A DNA stretch of 64,000 nucleotides from Allgaiera indica. Its GTDB lineage: Bacteria > Pseudomonadota > Alphaproteobacteria > Rhodobacterales > Rhodobacteraceae. Below the pieces are notes generated by a model that had not been told where the DNA came from, searched no databases, and was given only the letters and a program-made list of their open reading frames with translations. The position numbers were made by a program, and so were the translations under genes. Below, piece after piece: positions 1 through 9,079 of this stretch. Within the stretch, counting starts at the first letter, position 1. Each line of letters opens with the position of its first letter. The stretch is taken from the NCBI RefSeq assembly GCF_900106675.1, contig NZ_FNOB01000003.1, positions 1-64,000 on the forward strand, in the 5' to 3' direction.

Positions 1-290
1 ATTGGCAGAGAAATGATATCAATCAACCCGATCAGCAGGTGCAACGAGTAGCTTAATTTACGCCAGATCCTGTCCAAGAGACGGGGAGTAGCTCACTACT
101 CCCCGACTCTGCCACGCAGTCCCGGCGCCGTCGCAAGTTCGACGATCCCGGGAAGCCTATCTCCCAAGGTGAAGAGCAAACGGCGCCCTTCCCATTCATC
201 GTTCGACAAACACGCCGGGGGGGCAGGGGGCAGCGCCCCCGCCGCCGACACGGCAATTCAAGACCCCGGCTCCGGTGAAGGCCCGCGCCG
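1..290. other. left-edge non-coding stretch
   Basis: No convincing gene is visible in these 290 bases downstream of engB. In many alphaproteobacteria argB follows engB, but no argB start is seen here. The stretch is less GC-rich than the rest of the window at its left end and holds a perfect 10-bp hairpin, listed separately. The short open frames across it have no recognisable domain. Confidence 0.6.
82..105. other. perfect 10-bp hairpin
   Basis: CGGGGAGTAG at 82-91 is exactly complementary to CTACTCCCCG at 96-105, with the four-base loop CTCA. Neither strand has a clear T-run after the stem, so it is not a classical intrinsic terminator. It lies about 185 bases past the end of engB and could end that transcript or bind a regulator. 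Confidence 0.5.
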
Positions 291-938
291 TCAGTCAAGC
301 CCGGCGATGATCGCGCGCAGGGTCGGCAGGCCTATGCCCTTCTCGGCCGAGGTCAGCACGATCTCGGGATAGGCGGCAGGGTGCCGGGCCAGGGCCGCGC
401 GAGTCTGGGCAAGGGTCTTTTCAAGGCCTTCCGCGCTCATCTTGTCGGCCTTTGTCATCACCACCTGGAAGGTCACCGCCGCACGGTCGAGCAGGTCCAT
501 GATCTCGGCATCGACCGGCTTCACCCCATGGCGCGCATCGATCAGCATGAAGGCCCGGCGCAGGGTCGCCCGCCCCGCCAGATAGCTTTTCAGCAGCGCC
601 TGCCACTTCGCCACGACCGCCACCGGCGCATTGGCGAAGCCGTAACCGGGCAGGTCCACCAGATAGCCCTGCGCGCCCAGGGCGAAATAGTTGATCTCCT
701 GCGTGCGTCCGGGCGTATTCGAGGCCCGCGCCAGCCCCTTGCGCCCCGTCAGCGCGTTGATCAGGCTCGACTTGCCCACGTTCGAACGCCCGGCAAAGCA
801 CACCTCGACCCGGTCCGCCGCGGGCAGGCCGGACATCGCCACCACGCCCTTCAGAAACGTCACCTCACCCGCGAACAGCAGCCGGCCCTTTTCGCGGGTG
901 GCCTCGTCAGGATCTTCCGCCAGCGGGAATTGCAGCAT
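291..938 (-). CDS. engB: ribosome biogenesis GTPase EngB (YihA/YsxC)
   Basis: A 215-residue TrmE-Era-EngA-EngB-Septin-like GTPase, a family needed for assembly of the large ribosomal subunit. The G motifs are all in order: G1 GRSNVGKS at 50-57, G2 TPGRTQ at 75-80, G3 DLPGYG at 95-100, G4 TKAD at 162-165 and G5 SAEK at 197-200. Length is normal for the family. The frame is open much further upstream, but the start at 938 (MLQFPLAED) fits family N-termini and overlaps the MOSC stop by one base (TGATG). It is therefore probably translationally coupled as the last gene of yidC-MOSC-engB. Confidence 0.95.
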   Translation of the reverse strand: MLQFPLAEDPDEATREKGRLLFAGEVTFLKGVVAMSGLPAADRVEVCFAGRSNVGKSSLINALTGRKGLARASNTPGRTQEINYFALGAQGYLVDLPGYGFANAPVAVVAKWQALLKSYLAGRATLRRAFMLIDARHGVKPVDAEIMDLLDRAAVTFQVVMTKADKMSAEGLEKTLAQTRAALARHPAAYPEIVLTSAEKGIGLPTLRAIIAGLD

Positions 939-1687
939 CACGATACCTCGATCCGGTCGCCGCGTGCGATGCGGCCAGAGCGGACGACGCGGGCGTAAAG
1001 GCCGAACTCCTGCCCCTGGCCGATGCGCGAAAGCCCGCCCAGGGTGTCGGCGTCGATGCGGCCGGTCTGGGGGTTCGCGGTGGTCGCCTTGCAGCGGGTG
1101 ATGCGTTCCTCGACCCGCAGAACCGCGTCGCCGATCCGCAGATCGCGGCCCAACCATGTGACCTCTTCCCACGGCTCGGGCCCTTCGACCCAGAGGTTTC
1201 CGCGCCAACGGTGCGGGCTGAGATCCTGTCCCAGCTCCGCGCCGAGCGCCCGGTTCGAGGCCATGTTCAGGATCGCGATCGAGGGAAAGGCGCTGTCGGT
1301 CATGCCACGCCCCGGGGCACGCACGATGCGGGCCGGGGCGGCGCGATCGTCGGGCATCAGCGGCGTGATCCAGTCCAGGAAGGCGCGATCGTCGGTTTCG
1401 GGATCGAAGGTCAGGACGGGCAGGTCTGGATGGGTCAGGGTCAGCCGTCCCGAAGCCTCGTCCAACGTGGCCGAGATCGCCATCAGCGCCGGCACCTTGG
1501 CGCCGCGGCTGAAATTGACACAGCGTGCCCAGGTCATCGGCTCGGGCAGCTTGGCGGCCTCATGCGCGACGGCCCAGTGCCGGTCCCAGGGCAGGCAGGC
1601 CCCTTCGGAAAGGGAAACGGACGCGAGTTCCTCGCGTCCGTGAGATTTCAGCGGGTGGCGCCAGATCCCGGCCAGTGTCGGCGTCAT
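938..1687 (-). CDS. MOSC domain-containing protein
   Basis: A 249-residue protein with an N-terminal beta-barrel MOSC_N-like part (starting TPTLAGIWRHPLKSH) and a C-terminal MOSC domain. MOSC domains bind sulfur or molybdenum cofactor in the Moco sulfurase and mARC families. The usual conserved cysteine is seen as RITRCKATTANPQTG, with Cys199. The gene overlaps yidC by four bases (ATGA) and engB by one base, so the three form one transcription unit. A MOSC gene between yidC and engB is a known arrangement in related genomes. The substrate is not known. Confidence 0.85.
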   Translation of the reverse strand: MTPTLAGIWRHPLKSHGREELASVSLSEGACLPWDRHWAVAHEAAKLPEPMTWARCVNFSRGAKVPALMAISATLDEASGRLTLTHPDLPVLTFDPETDDRAFLDWITPLMPDDRAAPARIVRAPGRGMTDSAFPSIAILNMASNRALGAELGQDLSPHRWRGNLWVEGPEPWEEVTWLGRDLRIGDAVLRVEERITRCKATTANPQTGRIDADTLGGLSRIGQGQEFGLYARVVRSGRIARGDRIEVS

Positions 1688-3519
1688 TTACTACTGGCCT
1701 TCTTCTTGCGTCGGAAGCCCGAGATGATGTTGCCGAAGACATCGGGCTTGTGCCCGTGGCTGCGCATGATGATGTACTGCTGGGAGAAGGTGATCGTGTT
1801 GTTGGTGATCCAGTACAGCACCAGCCCCGAGGGGAACGATCCCAGCATGAACATGAACACCCAGGGCATCCAGGCAAAGATCATCTTCTGCGTCGCGTCG
1901 GCGGGGGCGGGGTTCAGCTTCTGCTGCAGCCACATCGAGATGCCCAGCAGGATCGGCAACAGCCCCAACGAGATGATGTGCAGCGGCGAATCGATGCCCG
2001 GCGTCGGCCAGGGGAACAGCCCGAACAGGTTCAGGATCGACGAGGGATCGGGCTGCGACAGGTCGCGGATCCAGCCGATGAACGGCGCCTGGCGCAGTTC
2101 GATGGTGACGTAGATCACCTTGTACAGCGAGAAGAAGATCGGGATCTGGATCAGGATCGGCAGACAGCCCGCCGCCGGATTGACCTTCTTCTCCTTGTAA
2201 AGCTGCATCATCTCCTTCTGCATCATCGCGCGGTCGTCGCCGGCGCGTTCCTTCAGCTTCTCGATCTCGGGCTGAAGCTCCTTCATCCGCGCCATCGAGA
2301 CGTAGGACTTGTAGGCCAGCGGGAAGACCAGGACCTTCAGGAACACGGTCAGCAGGATGATCGCGACGCCCATGTTGCCGACGAGCGAGTGGATGAAATC
2401 CAGGACCAGGAAGATCGGCTTGGTCAGGAAGAAGAACCAGCCCCAGTCGATCGCGTCGATAAAGCGCGGAACACCCTGCTTCTCGTAGCCCTTCAGGATG
2501 TCGTAGACCTTGGCACCGGCGAACAGCCGGGTCTTGGTCTCGACGCTGGCGCCAGGGGCCACGGTTACCGTGGGTTCCTGCACGCTGACTTGGTAGATGT
2601 CGCTGCCGGGCACATATTGCGCGGTCTGGGTCGCCTTCGCGCCCTGCTCGGGCACCAGCGCGGTCATGAAGTACTTCGAGGTAATCCCGGTCCACCCGGT
2701 GCTGACGCCCGGCTGCATCTTGGCGTGGTCGCCCACGTTCTGAACCGGCCCGGCCTTCTTCAGGTCGCTGTAGGAGACCTCCTCAAGCTTGCCGTTGGCC
2801 ATCTGGTAGACGCCCTCGAACAGCAGATAATACATCTTGCCTTTGGGGATGCCGTGGCGCGCGACGATGCCATAGGGCGCCAGCCGCGCCGGCGCGGCAC
2901 CGGTGTTCTGCACCTTCTGGGTTACGGTGAACATGTACTTGTCGTCGATGCTCAGCGTGCGGCTGAAGGTCAGGCCCTTGCTGTTGGTCCAGGTCATGGT
3001 GACCGGGTGGCCGGGGCTCAGCACCGCGTCCTTGGGCGCGGTCCAGACGGTGTTGGGGCCGGGCACGTCGGACGATTGCAAGCTGCCGCCTGGGGCCCAG
3101 CCGTAAAGCGCGTAATAGGGGTCCTCTGTGCCTGCCGGTTTCAGCAGATCCACCAGCGGCGAATTCTTGGCCACAGTCTGACGGTAATTCTTCAACTTCA
3201 GCGAGTCGATCCGCCCGCCCAGCGTCGAGATCGAGCCTTCGAGCGTCGGGGTATTGATGCGGATGCGCGGCAGCTTGGCGACACGCGCGGCGACGGATTT
3301 GTCGGGCGCGGGGGCCGCGCCAGTCTGCGGCGCCTCGGCGGTCGGCGCGGTGGCGGCCAGGCTTGGCGCCTTTGCCTGATCCTGCGTGGTCTGCGCAGCC
3401 TGACCCTTGTCTTGCGGCTTGGGGGTGTTCTCGGGGGGCGGGAACAGCCAGAACCATGCCAGAATCACCGCGAGGCTAAGGGCGGTGGCGAGGATGAGGT
3501 TCTTGTTCTGATCGTCCAT
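1684..3519 (-). CDS. yidC: membrane protein insertase YidC
   Basis: A 611-residue inner-membrane insertase/foldase that inserts membrane proteins alone or with SecYEG. The N-terminal membrane anchor lies at about 7-25, followed by a low-complexity Ala/Pro/Gln linker and the periplasmic beta-sandwich domain (about 85-360). The conserved Oxa1/YidC core fills the last 230 residues, with the signature NPAAGCLPILIQIPIFFSLY. The positive residue in the hydrophilic groove, Arg in E. coli, appears to be Lys here (FLKVLVFPL). The start at 3519 (MDDQNKN) is chosen over an in-frame upstream codon because it matches family N-termini. The gene overlaps the MOSC gene by four bases. rpmH and rnpA, common upstream neighbours, are not here. 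Confidence 0.96.
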   Translation of the reverse strand: MDDQNKNLILATALSLAVILAWFWLFPPPENTPKPQDKGQAAQTTQDQAKAPSLAATAPTAEAPQTGAAPAPDKSVAARVAKLPRIRINTPTLEGSISTLGGRIDSLKLKNYRQTVAKNSPLVDLLKPAGTEDPYYALYGWAPGGSLQSSDVPGPNTVWTAPKDAVLSPGHPVTMTWTNSKGLTFSRTLSIDDKYMFTVTQKVQNTGAAPARLAPYGIVARHGIPKGKMYYLLFEGVYQMANGKLEEVSYSDLKKAGPVQNVGDHAKMQPGVSTGWTGITSKYFMTALVPEQGAKATQTAQYVPGSDIYQVSVQEPTVTVAPGASVETKTRLFAGAKVYDILKGYEKQGVPRFIDAIDWGWFFFLTKPIFLVLDFIHSLVGNMGVAIILLTVFLKVLVFPLAYKSYVSMARMKELQPEIEKLKERAGDDRAMMQKEMMQLYKEKKVNPAAGCLPILIQIPIFFSLYKVIYVTIELRQAPFIGWIRDLSQPDPSSILNLFGLFPWPTPGIDSPLHIISLGLLPILLGISMWLQQKLNPAPADATQKMIFAWMPWVFMFMLGSFPSGLVLYWITNNTITFSQQYIIMRSHGHKPDVFGNIISGFRRKKKASSK

Positions 3520-3664
3520 GAGTGGCCGGCGCCTGTCCTGTGCGAAAGTCAGCCGTGGTTCAACAGTCGCGAGAAGCAAAGGTCAAGCGCTTTTGCCTCA
3601 AATCACCCCAAGGTGCCTGCGCGCCGCGACGGTGCGACGCAGAATTCGCGACCCGGCCCGGCCG

Positions 3665-4288
3665 TCAAGGCAATTCCGCCGAGGGGATCATCGGAAAGAA
3701 CCGCCCCCCCGACCACAGGCCGAACCAGTTGGCGCCATCCGGGGTGCCCTCGGAGGAATGCGCGCCAAGCTCGACCAACCGGTAGAAGCTTTTGCGATCG
3801 ATCAGGGCCTCCAGATTCGCGCGCACCAGCACATAGGGCGCGGGCTCTCCGGTTTGCGGATCGCGCTGGACGCGGATCGGATGGTCGGGGCCGGCCGTCA
3901 CCTCGTCCTCGACATTGGTGACGAAGATCAGGTTCTGGTCGCGGCCCAGGCCCTCGGTTTCGAAATCCACGGCGACGAAGGGCGCATCGTCGACGGTGAT
4001 GCCCACCTTCTCGACCGGGGTGACCAGAAAGTAATCGTCACCGTCCTTGCGGATGATCGACGAGAACAGCTTTACCAGCCCGTGCCGCCCGATCGGGGTG
4101 CCGAGGTAGAACCAGGTGCCGTCGCGCGCGATGCGCATGTCCAGGTCGCCGCAGAACGGCGGATTCCACAGATGCACCGGCGGCGGGCCCTTCTTTGCGG
4201 CCTTGCCCGCAGCCGAGGCCAGGCTTTCGGCCGAGGGGGCGGGCCGGTTTCCCGCGGGTGCGTTTTCCGAGGTGGGCTCTTTTGTCAT
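3665..4288 (-). CDS. DUF1285 domain-containing protein
   Basis: A 207-residue protein of the DUF1285 family, found in many proteobacteria and without an assigned function. The first 37 residues are a low-complexity Ala/Pro/Lys tail. The conserved part starts at WNPPFCGDLDMRI, continues through GTWFYLGTPIGR, and ends with a segment typical of the family (WFGLWSGGRFFPMIP). There is no signal peptide or membrane segment. It is divergent from the MoxR operon, 59 bases away, so the two probably share a promoter region, and it precedes yidC by 145 bases. Confidence 0.85.
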   Translation of the reverse strand: MTKEPTSENAPAGNRPAPSAESLASAAGKAAKKGPPPVHLWNPPFCGDLDMRIARDGTWFYLGTPIGRHGLVKLFSSIIRKDGDDYFLVTPVEKVGITVDDAPFVAVDFETEGLGRDQNLIFVTNVEDEVTAGPDHPIRVQRDPQTGEPAPYVLVRANLEALIDRKSFYRLVELGAHSSEGTPDGANWFGLWSGGRFFPMIPSAELP

Positions 4289-4347
4289 TTGTACCGTGGG
4301 GCATTGTCCGGTCTAATGACCTATATAGAGTCTCACGGAGGGATGTC

Positions 4348-5351
<1,004 letters not shown>

Positions 5352-5355
<4 letters not shown>

Positions 5356-6272
5356 TAGACCCCGCCGCCTCTGCCCGTCTTCGGGGCCGGGCGGAAACGC
5401 TCGCCGGCAGCCTGCCGCCGCTGCTGGCCGAGGCCGAACGGCTGGCGGCCTCGGTGATGCTGGGCGCCCATGGCCGGCGCCGGGCGGGGCTGGGCGATGA
5501 ATTCTGGCAATACCGCCCCGCCCATCCGGGCGATGAGGCGCGCGTGATCGACTGGCGCCGCTCGGCCCGGTCGGATGCGCATTTCGTGCGTGAAAAGGAA
5601 TGGCAGGCGGCGCAATCGGTGGTGTTCTGGGTCGATGGATCGCGCGCGATGGATTTCTCGGGCGATCGGACCCGCCCGCCCAAGGCCGACCGCGCGCGGC
5701 TGTTGGCGCTGGCCGCCTCGGTGCTGCTGGTCAAGGGCGGAGAACGCGTGGGCCTGACCGCGCCCGAGGTCGCGCCGCGTTCGGGCAACGCGCAGGTCCT
5801 GCGGCTGGCGCTGGCACTGGGCGGGCTGGGCGCAAAGGAAGACGCCGATGACCCGGCTGGGGACCGGGACATCCCCGATTACGGCGTTCCCCGGGCCGAC
5901 AGTCTGGCCCCGAATGGCCGGGCGGTCTTTCTGTCGGATTTCCTGGGCGATCCGGCAGAGGTGGAGGCCGCGCTGACGCGGGCCGCCGATGCCGGCGTGC
6001 GCGGCGCGCTGGTCCAGGTGCTCGACCCGGTGGAAGAGGCCTTTCCCTTCGACGGACGAACGATCTTCGAATCGATGTCGGGCGCGCTGCGCCATGAAAC
6101 CCTGCGCGCGGGCGATCTGCGCGGCCGCTATCTGGAACGTCTGGCCGAGCGCAAGGACAGGCTGATGGCGCTGGCCCGGCTGACCGGCTGGCAATACCTC
6201 TGCCATCATAGCGCAGAGCCACCGCTGGGTGCGCTTTTGTGGCTGTACCACGCGCTGGAGGGCGGGCGCTGA
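5352..6272 (+). CDS. DUF58 domain-containing protein
   Basis: A 306-residue DUF58 protein. The family signature is clear: a stretch beginning DEFWQYRPAHPGDEARVIDW, followed by RRSARSD, at about 49-75. A degenerate VWA-like fold follows (VVFWVDGSRAM). DUF58 proteins regularly accompany MoxR ATPases and are thought to be their VWA-type clients; the cellular role is not established. The start is GTG at 5352, overlapping the MoxR stop. The TGA stop overlaps the next ATG by one base. It has no membrane segment, so it is probably cytoplasmic, at the face of the two membrane proteins encoded next. Confidence 0.9.
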
Positions 6273-9079
6273 TGTGGGTGCTGGGTCCGATCGGCTTTGG
6301 CATGCCCTGGCTTTTGCTGGGGCTGTTGGCGCTGCCGGCCCTGTGGCTGTTGCTGCGCGCCGTGCCGCCGGCGCCGATCCGGCGGCGGTTTCCCGGCGTC
6401 GCGCTGCTTCTGGGCCTGCGCGACGACCGCCCCGAGACCGACCGCACCCCGTGGTGGCTGCTGCTGTTGCGCATGCTGGCGCTGGCGGCGGTGATCGTGG
6501 CCTTCGCCGGGCCGGTCCTGAACCCCCGCCAGGACGAGGCCGGGCGCGGCCCGCTGTTGATCCTGACGGATGGCAGTTGGGCCTCGGCGCGCGATTGGTC
6601 GCGCCGCACCGACCGCATCGTCGCGCTCTTGCAGGAGGCAGGGCGTGCCGGCCGCCCGGTGGCCGTGGTGTCGCTGACCGACCTGCCGGCACAGGCGCGG
6701 GACGGCGCGGGCGGGCCGCAGTTCATGGAGGCCCGCGCCTGGGAAAGCCGGCTGCCCAACATCCAGCCCAAACCCTGGGCGCCCGATGCCAGGGCGGTCG
6801 CGCGTTGGGCCGCGGGGCTCAGCGGCCGGTTCCAGACCTATTGGCTGTCGGACGGGCTGGCCCGGGACAGCCACCCGGCGCTGCTGGAGGCGCTGGAACG
6901 TCATGGCCCGGTGCGGGTGATCGAAAGCCGCCGCCCGGTCTATGCGCTGCGCCCGCCGATCTTTCGCGACGGTGCGATCGAGGTGACCGCCCTGCGTGCC
7001 GCGGCCGGCCCCCGCGCCCGGATCGACGTGATGGCCCGCGGCCCCGGGCCCTCGGGGGTCGAGCGGGTCCTGGCGCAGACCGCGCTGACCTTCGCGCCGG
7101 GCGCCTCGGAAGCCACCGCGCGGCTGCAGATGCAACCCGAATTGCGCAACCGCGTCACCCGGTTCCAGATCGACGGCAGCCGCACCGCCGGGGCCATCAG
7201 CCTGACCGACGATGCGCTCAAGCGGCGCAAGGTGGCGCTTCTGGGGCCGCCGGACCGCGAGCGGCTGCAACTGCTGTCGCCGCTGTTTTACCTGCGCGAG
7301 GCGCTGGCGCCGACGACCGACCTGATCGACGGCTCCTTCGACGACATCCTGCTGGCGGCGCCGGATGTGATCATTCTGGCCGATATCGCCAAGCTTAGCC
7401 CGAACGAGGAAACGGCGCTGCTGGCCTGGACCCGCAAGGGCGGCCTTCTGGTACGGTTCGCCGGGCCGCGGCTGGCGGCCAGCGATCTGTCGCGCGAGAC
7501 CGAGGACCCGCTGATGCCGGTGCGGCTGCGGCTGGGCGGGCGCACGGTGGGCGGCGCCATGAGCTGGGGCCAGCCCAAGAAGCTGGCGCCCTTTCCCAAG
7601 GATTCGCCGTTCTACGGGTTGGCGATCCCCGGGGATGTCACGGTCAAGGCCCAGGTGCTGGCCCAGCCCGACCCGACGCTTTCCAAGCGCACCATCGCCA
7701 GCCTTGCCGATGGCACGCCGCTGGTCACCCGCAAGGCGGTGGGCAAGGGGCAGGTGGTGCTGTTCCACGTCACCGCCAATGCCGAATGGTCGACGCTGCC
7801 GCTGTCGGGCCTCTTCGTGCAGATGCTGAACCGGCTGGCGGTCTCGACCCGCCCCGAGCGGCCCGACGCCACACAGATGAAGGGCACCACCTGGGTGCCG
7901 GTGCGGCTGCTGGACGCTTTTGGCGCCACAAGCGACGCGGGCCAGATGGCGGGCCTTGCCGGCGAGCGCCTGATCGCGGCGCGGGCCGGGCCCGAGACGC
8001 CGCCGGGCCTTTACCGCAGCGGTGACCGGCGCCTGGCGCTGAACGTGACCGATGCCAAGACCGTGCTGAAACCCGCCGCCTGGCCGCCGGGCGTCGTGGT
8101 GGAGGGGCTGAACGCCACGCATGAAACCCCGTTGGCCTGGATCCTGCTGTGCGCCGCGCTGATCCTGTTCCTGTTCGACATTCTCGCCTCGATGGCGCTG
8201 TCGGGCCATCTGCGTCGCAGCGCGCGGGCTGGGGTGCGGGGCGGGGCGACGGCGGCGCTGGTGCTGATCGCGCTGGCCGCCTATCCGGGGCCGGGGCGGG
8301 CGCAGAACATCACCAAACCGGGGGACGCCTTCGCGATCCAGGCCACCGCAGGCATGGTTCTGGCCCATGTGCTGACCGGCAACGCCCGTGTCGATGCGAT
8401 CGCACAGGCGGGGCTTCAGGGTTTGTCCGACGTGCTGACCGAACGCACCTCGGTCGAGCCGAAAACCCCGATGGGCGTGAATATCGAGACCGACGATCTG
8501 TCGTTCTTTCCGTTCCTCTACTGGCCGATCACTGCGGATGAGCCGATCCCATCTGCCGGGGCCTATGCCAAGCTGAACGAATATCTGCGCACCGGCGGCA
8601 TGATCGTCTTCGACACCCGCGATGCCGACCTTGCCGTCGGCGGCGTCGTGACGCCGAACCAGCGGCGGCTTCGCCAGATCGCGCTGGGGCTGGACATCCC
8701 GCCGCTGTCGCCGGTGCCCAAGGACCATGTGCTGACCCGCACCTTCTATCTGATCCAGGATTTTCCGGGCCGCTACGACAGCGGCATCACCTGGGTCGAG
8801 GCCGCGCCCCCCGATGCGAAGAAGGTCGAGGGCATGCCGTTTCGCAACCTCAACGACGGGGTGACGCCGGTGGTGATCGGATCGAACGACTGGGCGGCGG
8901 CCTGGGCCGTGAACGCGCATGGCCTGCCGATGTTTCCGGTCGGCAGCGGCTACGCCGGCGAGCGCCAGCGCGAGATCGCCTACCGCTTCGGCGTCAACCT
9001 GATCATGTATGTGCTGACCGGGAACTATAAATCCGACCAGGTCCATGTGCCGGCACTTCTGGAAAGGCTGGGGCAATGA
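6272..9079 (+). CDS. large membrane protein with BatA-like N-terminus and C-terminal DUF4159
   Basis: A 935-residue membrane protein. It begins with two hydrophobic helices around 8-27 and 66-85 in a BatA/aerotolerance-like N-terminal part, followed by a large region resembling a degenerate VWA and glutamine-amidotransferase-like fold. A further membrane helix lies near 617-640, then a conserved DUF4159 domain from about 690 to the end. The start at 6272 is preferred to an in-frame GTG at 6239 because it is coupled to the DUF58 stop (TGATG). It overlaps the next gene by four bases. The MoxR-DUF58-DUF4159-membrane protein unit recurs in alphaproteobacteria. Its function is unknown; envelope stress or complex maturation is inference. 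Confidence 0.85.
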   Translation: MWVLGPIGFGMPWLLLGLLALPALWLLLRAVPPAPIRRRFPGVALLLGLRDDRPETDRTPWWLLLLRMLALAAVIVAFAGPVLNPRQDEAGRGPLLILTDGSWASARDWSRRTDRIVALLQEAGRAGRPVAVVSLTDLPAQARDGAGGPQFMEARAWESRLPNIQPKPWAPDARAVARWAAGLSGRFQTYWLSDGLARDSHPALLEALERHGPVRVIESRRPVYALRPPIFRDGAIEVTALRAAAGPRARIDVMARGPGPSGVERVLAQTALTFAPGASEATARLQMQPELRNRVTRFQIDGSRTAGAISLTDDALKRRKVALLGPPDRERLQLLSPLFYLREALAPTTDLIDGSFDDILLAAPDVIILADIAKLSPNEETALLAWTRKGGLLVRFAGPRLAASDLSRETEDPLMPVRLRLGGRTVGGAMSWGQPKKLAPFPKDSPFYGLAIPGDVTVKAQVLAQPDPTLSKRTIASLADGTPLVTRKAVGKGQVVLFHVTANAEWSTLPLSGLFVQMLNRLAVSTRPERPDATQMKGTTWVPVRLLDAFGATSDAGQMAGLAGERLIAARAGPETPPGLYRSGDRRLALNVTDAKTVLKPAAWPPGVVVEGLNATHETPLAWILLCAALILFLFDILASMALSGHLRRSARAGVRGGATAALVLIALAAYPGPGRAQNITKPGDAFAIQATAGMVLAHVLTGNARVDAIAQAGLQGLSDVLTERTSVEPKTPMGVNIETDDLSFFPFLYWPITADEPIPSAGAYAKLNEYLRTGGMIVFDTRDADLAVGGVVTPNQRRLRQIALGLDIPPLSPVPKDHVLTRTFYLIQDFPGRYDSGITWVEAAPPDAKKVEGMPFRNLNDGVTPVVIGSNDWAAAWAVNAHGLPMFPVGSGYAGERQREIAYRFGVNLIMYVLTGNYKSDQVHVPALLERLGQ

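Noticed and set aside
1525-3921. Very long open frame (798 codons) antisense to yidC
   Set aside because: It lies opposite a clear yidC, and its product is Arg/Gln/His-rich without domains. Long antisense frames are common in GC-rich genomes with strong codon bias.
6206-9076. 956-codon antisense frame across the DUF4159 gene
   Set aside because: Same cause: the frame is the mirror of a well-supported gene with coupled starts and known domains, and its translation has no recognisable motif.
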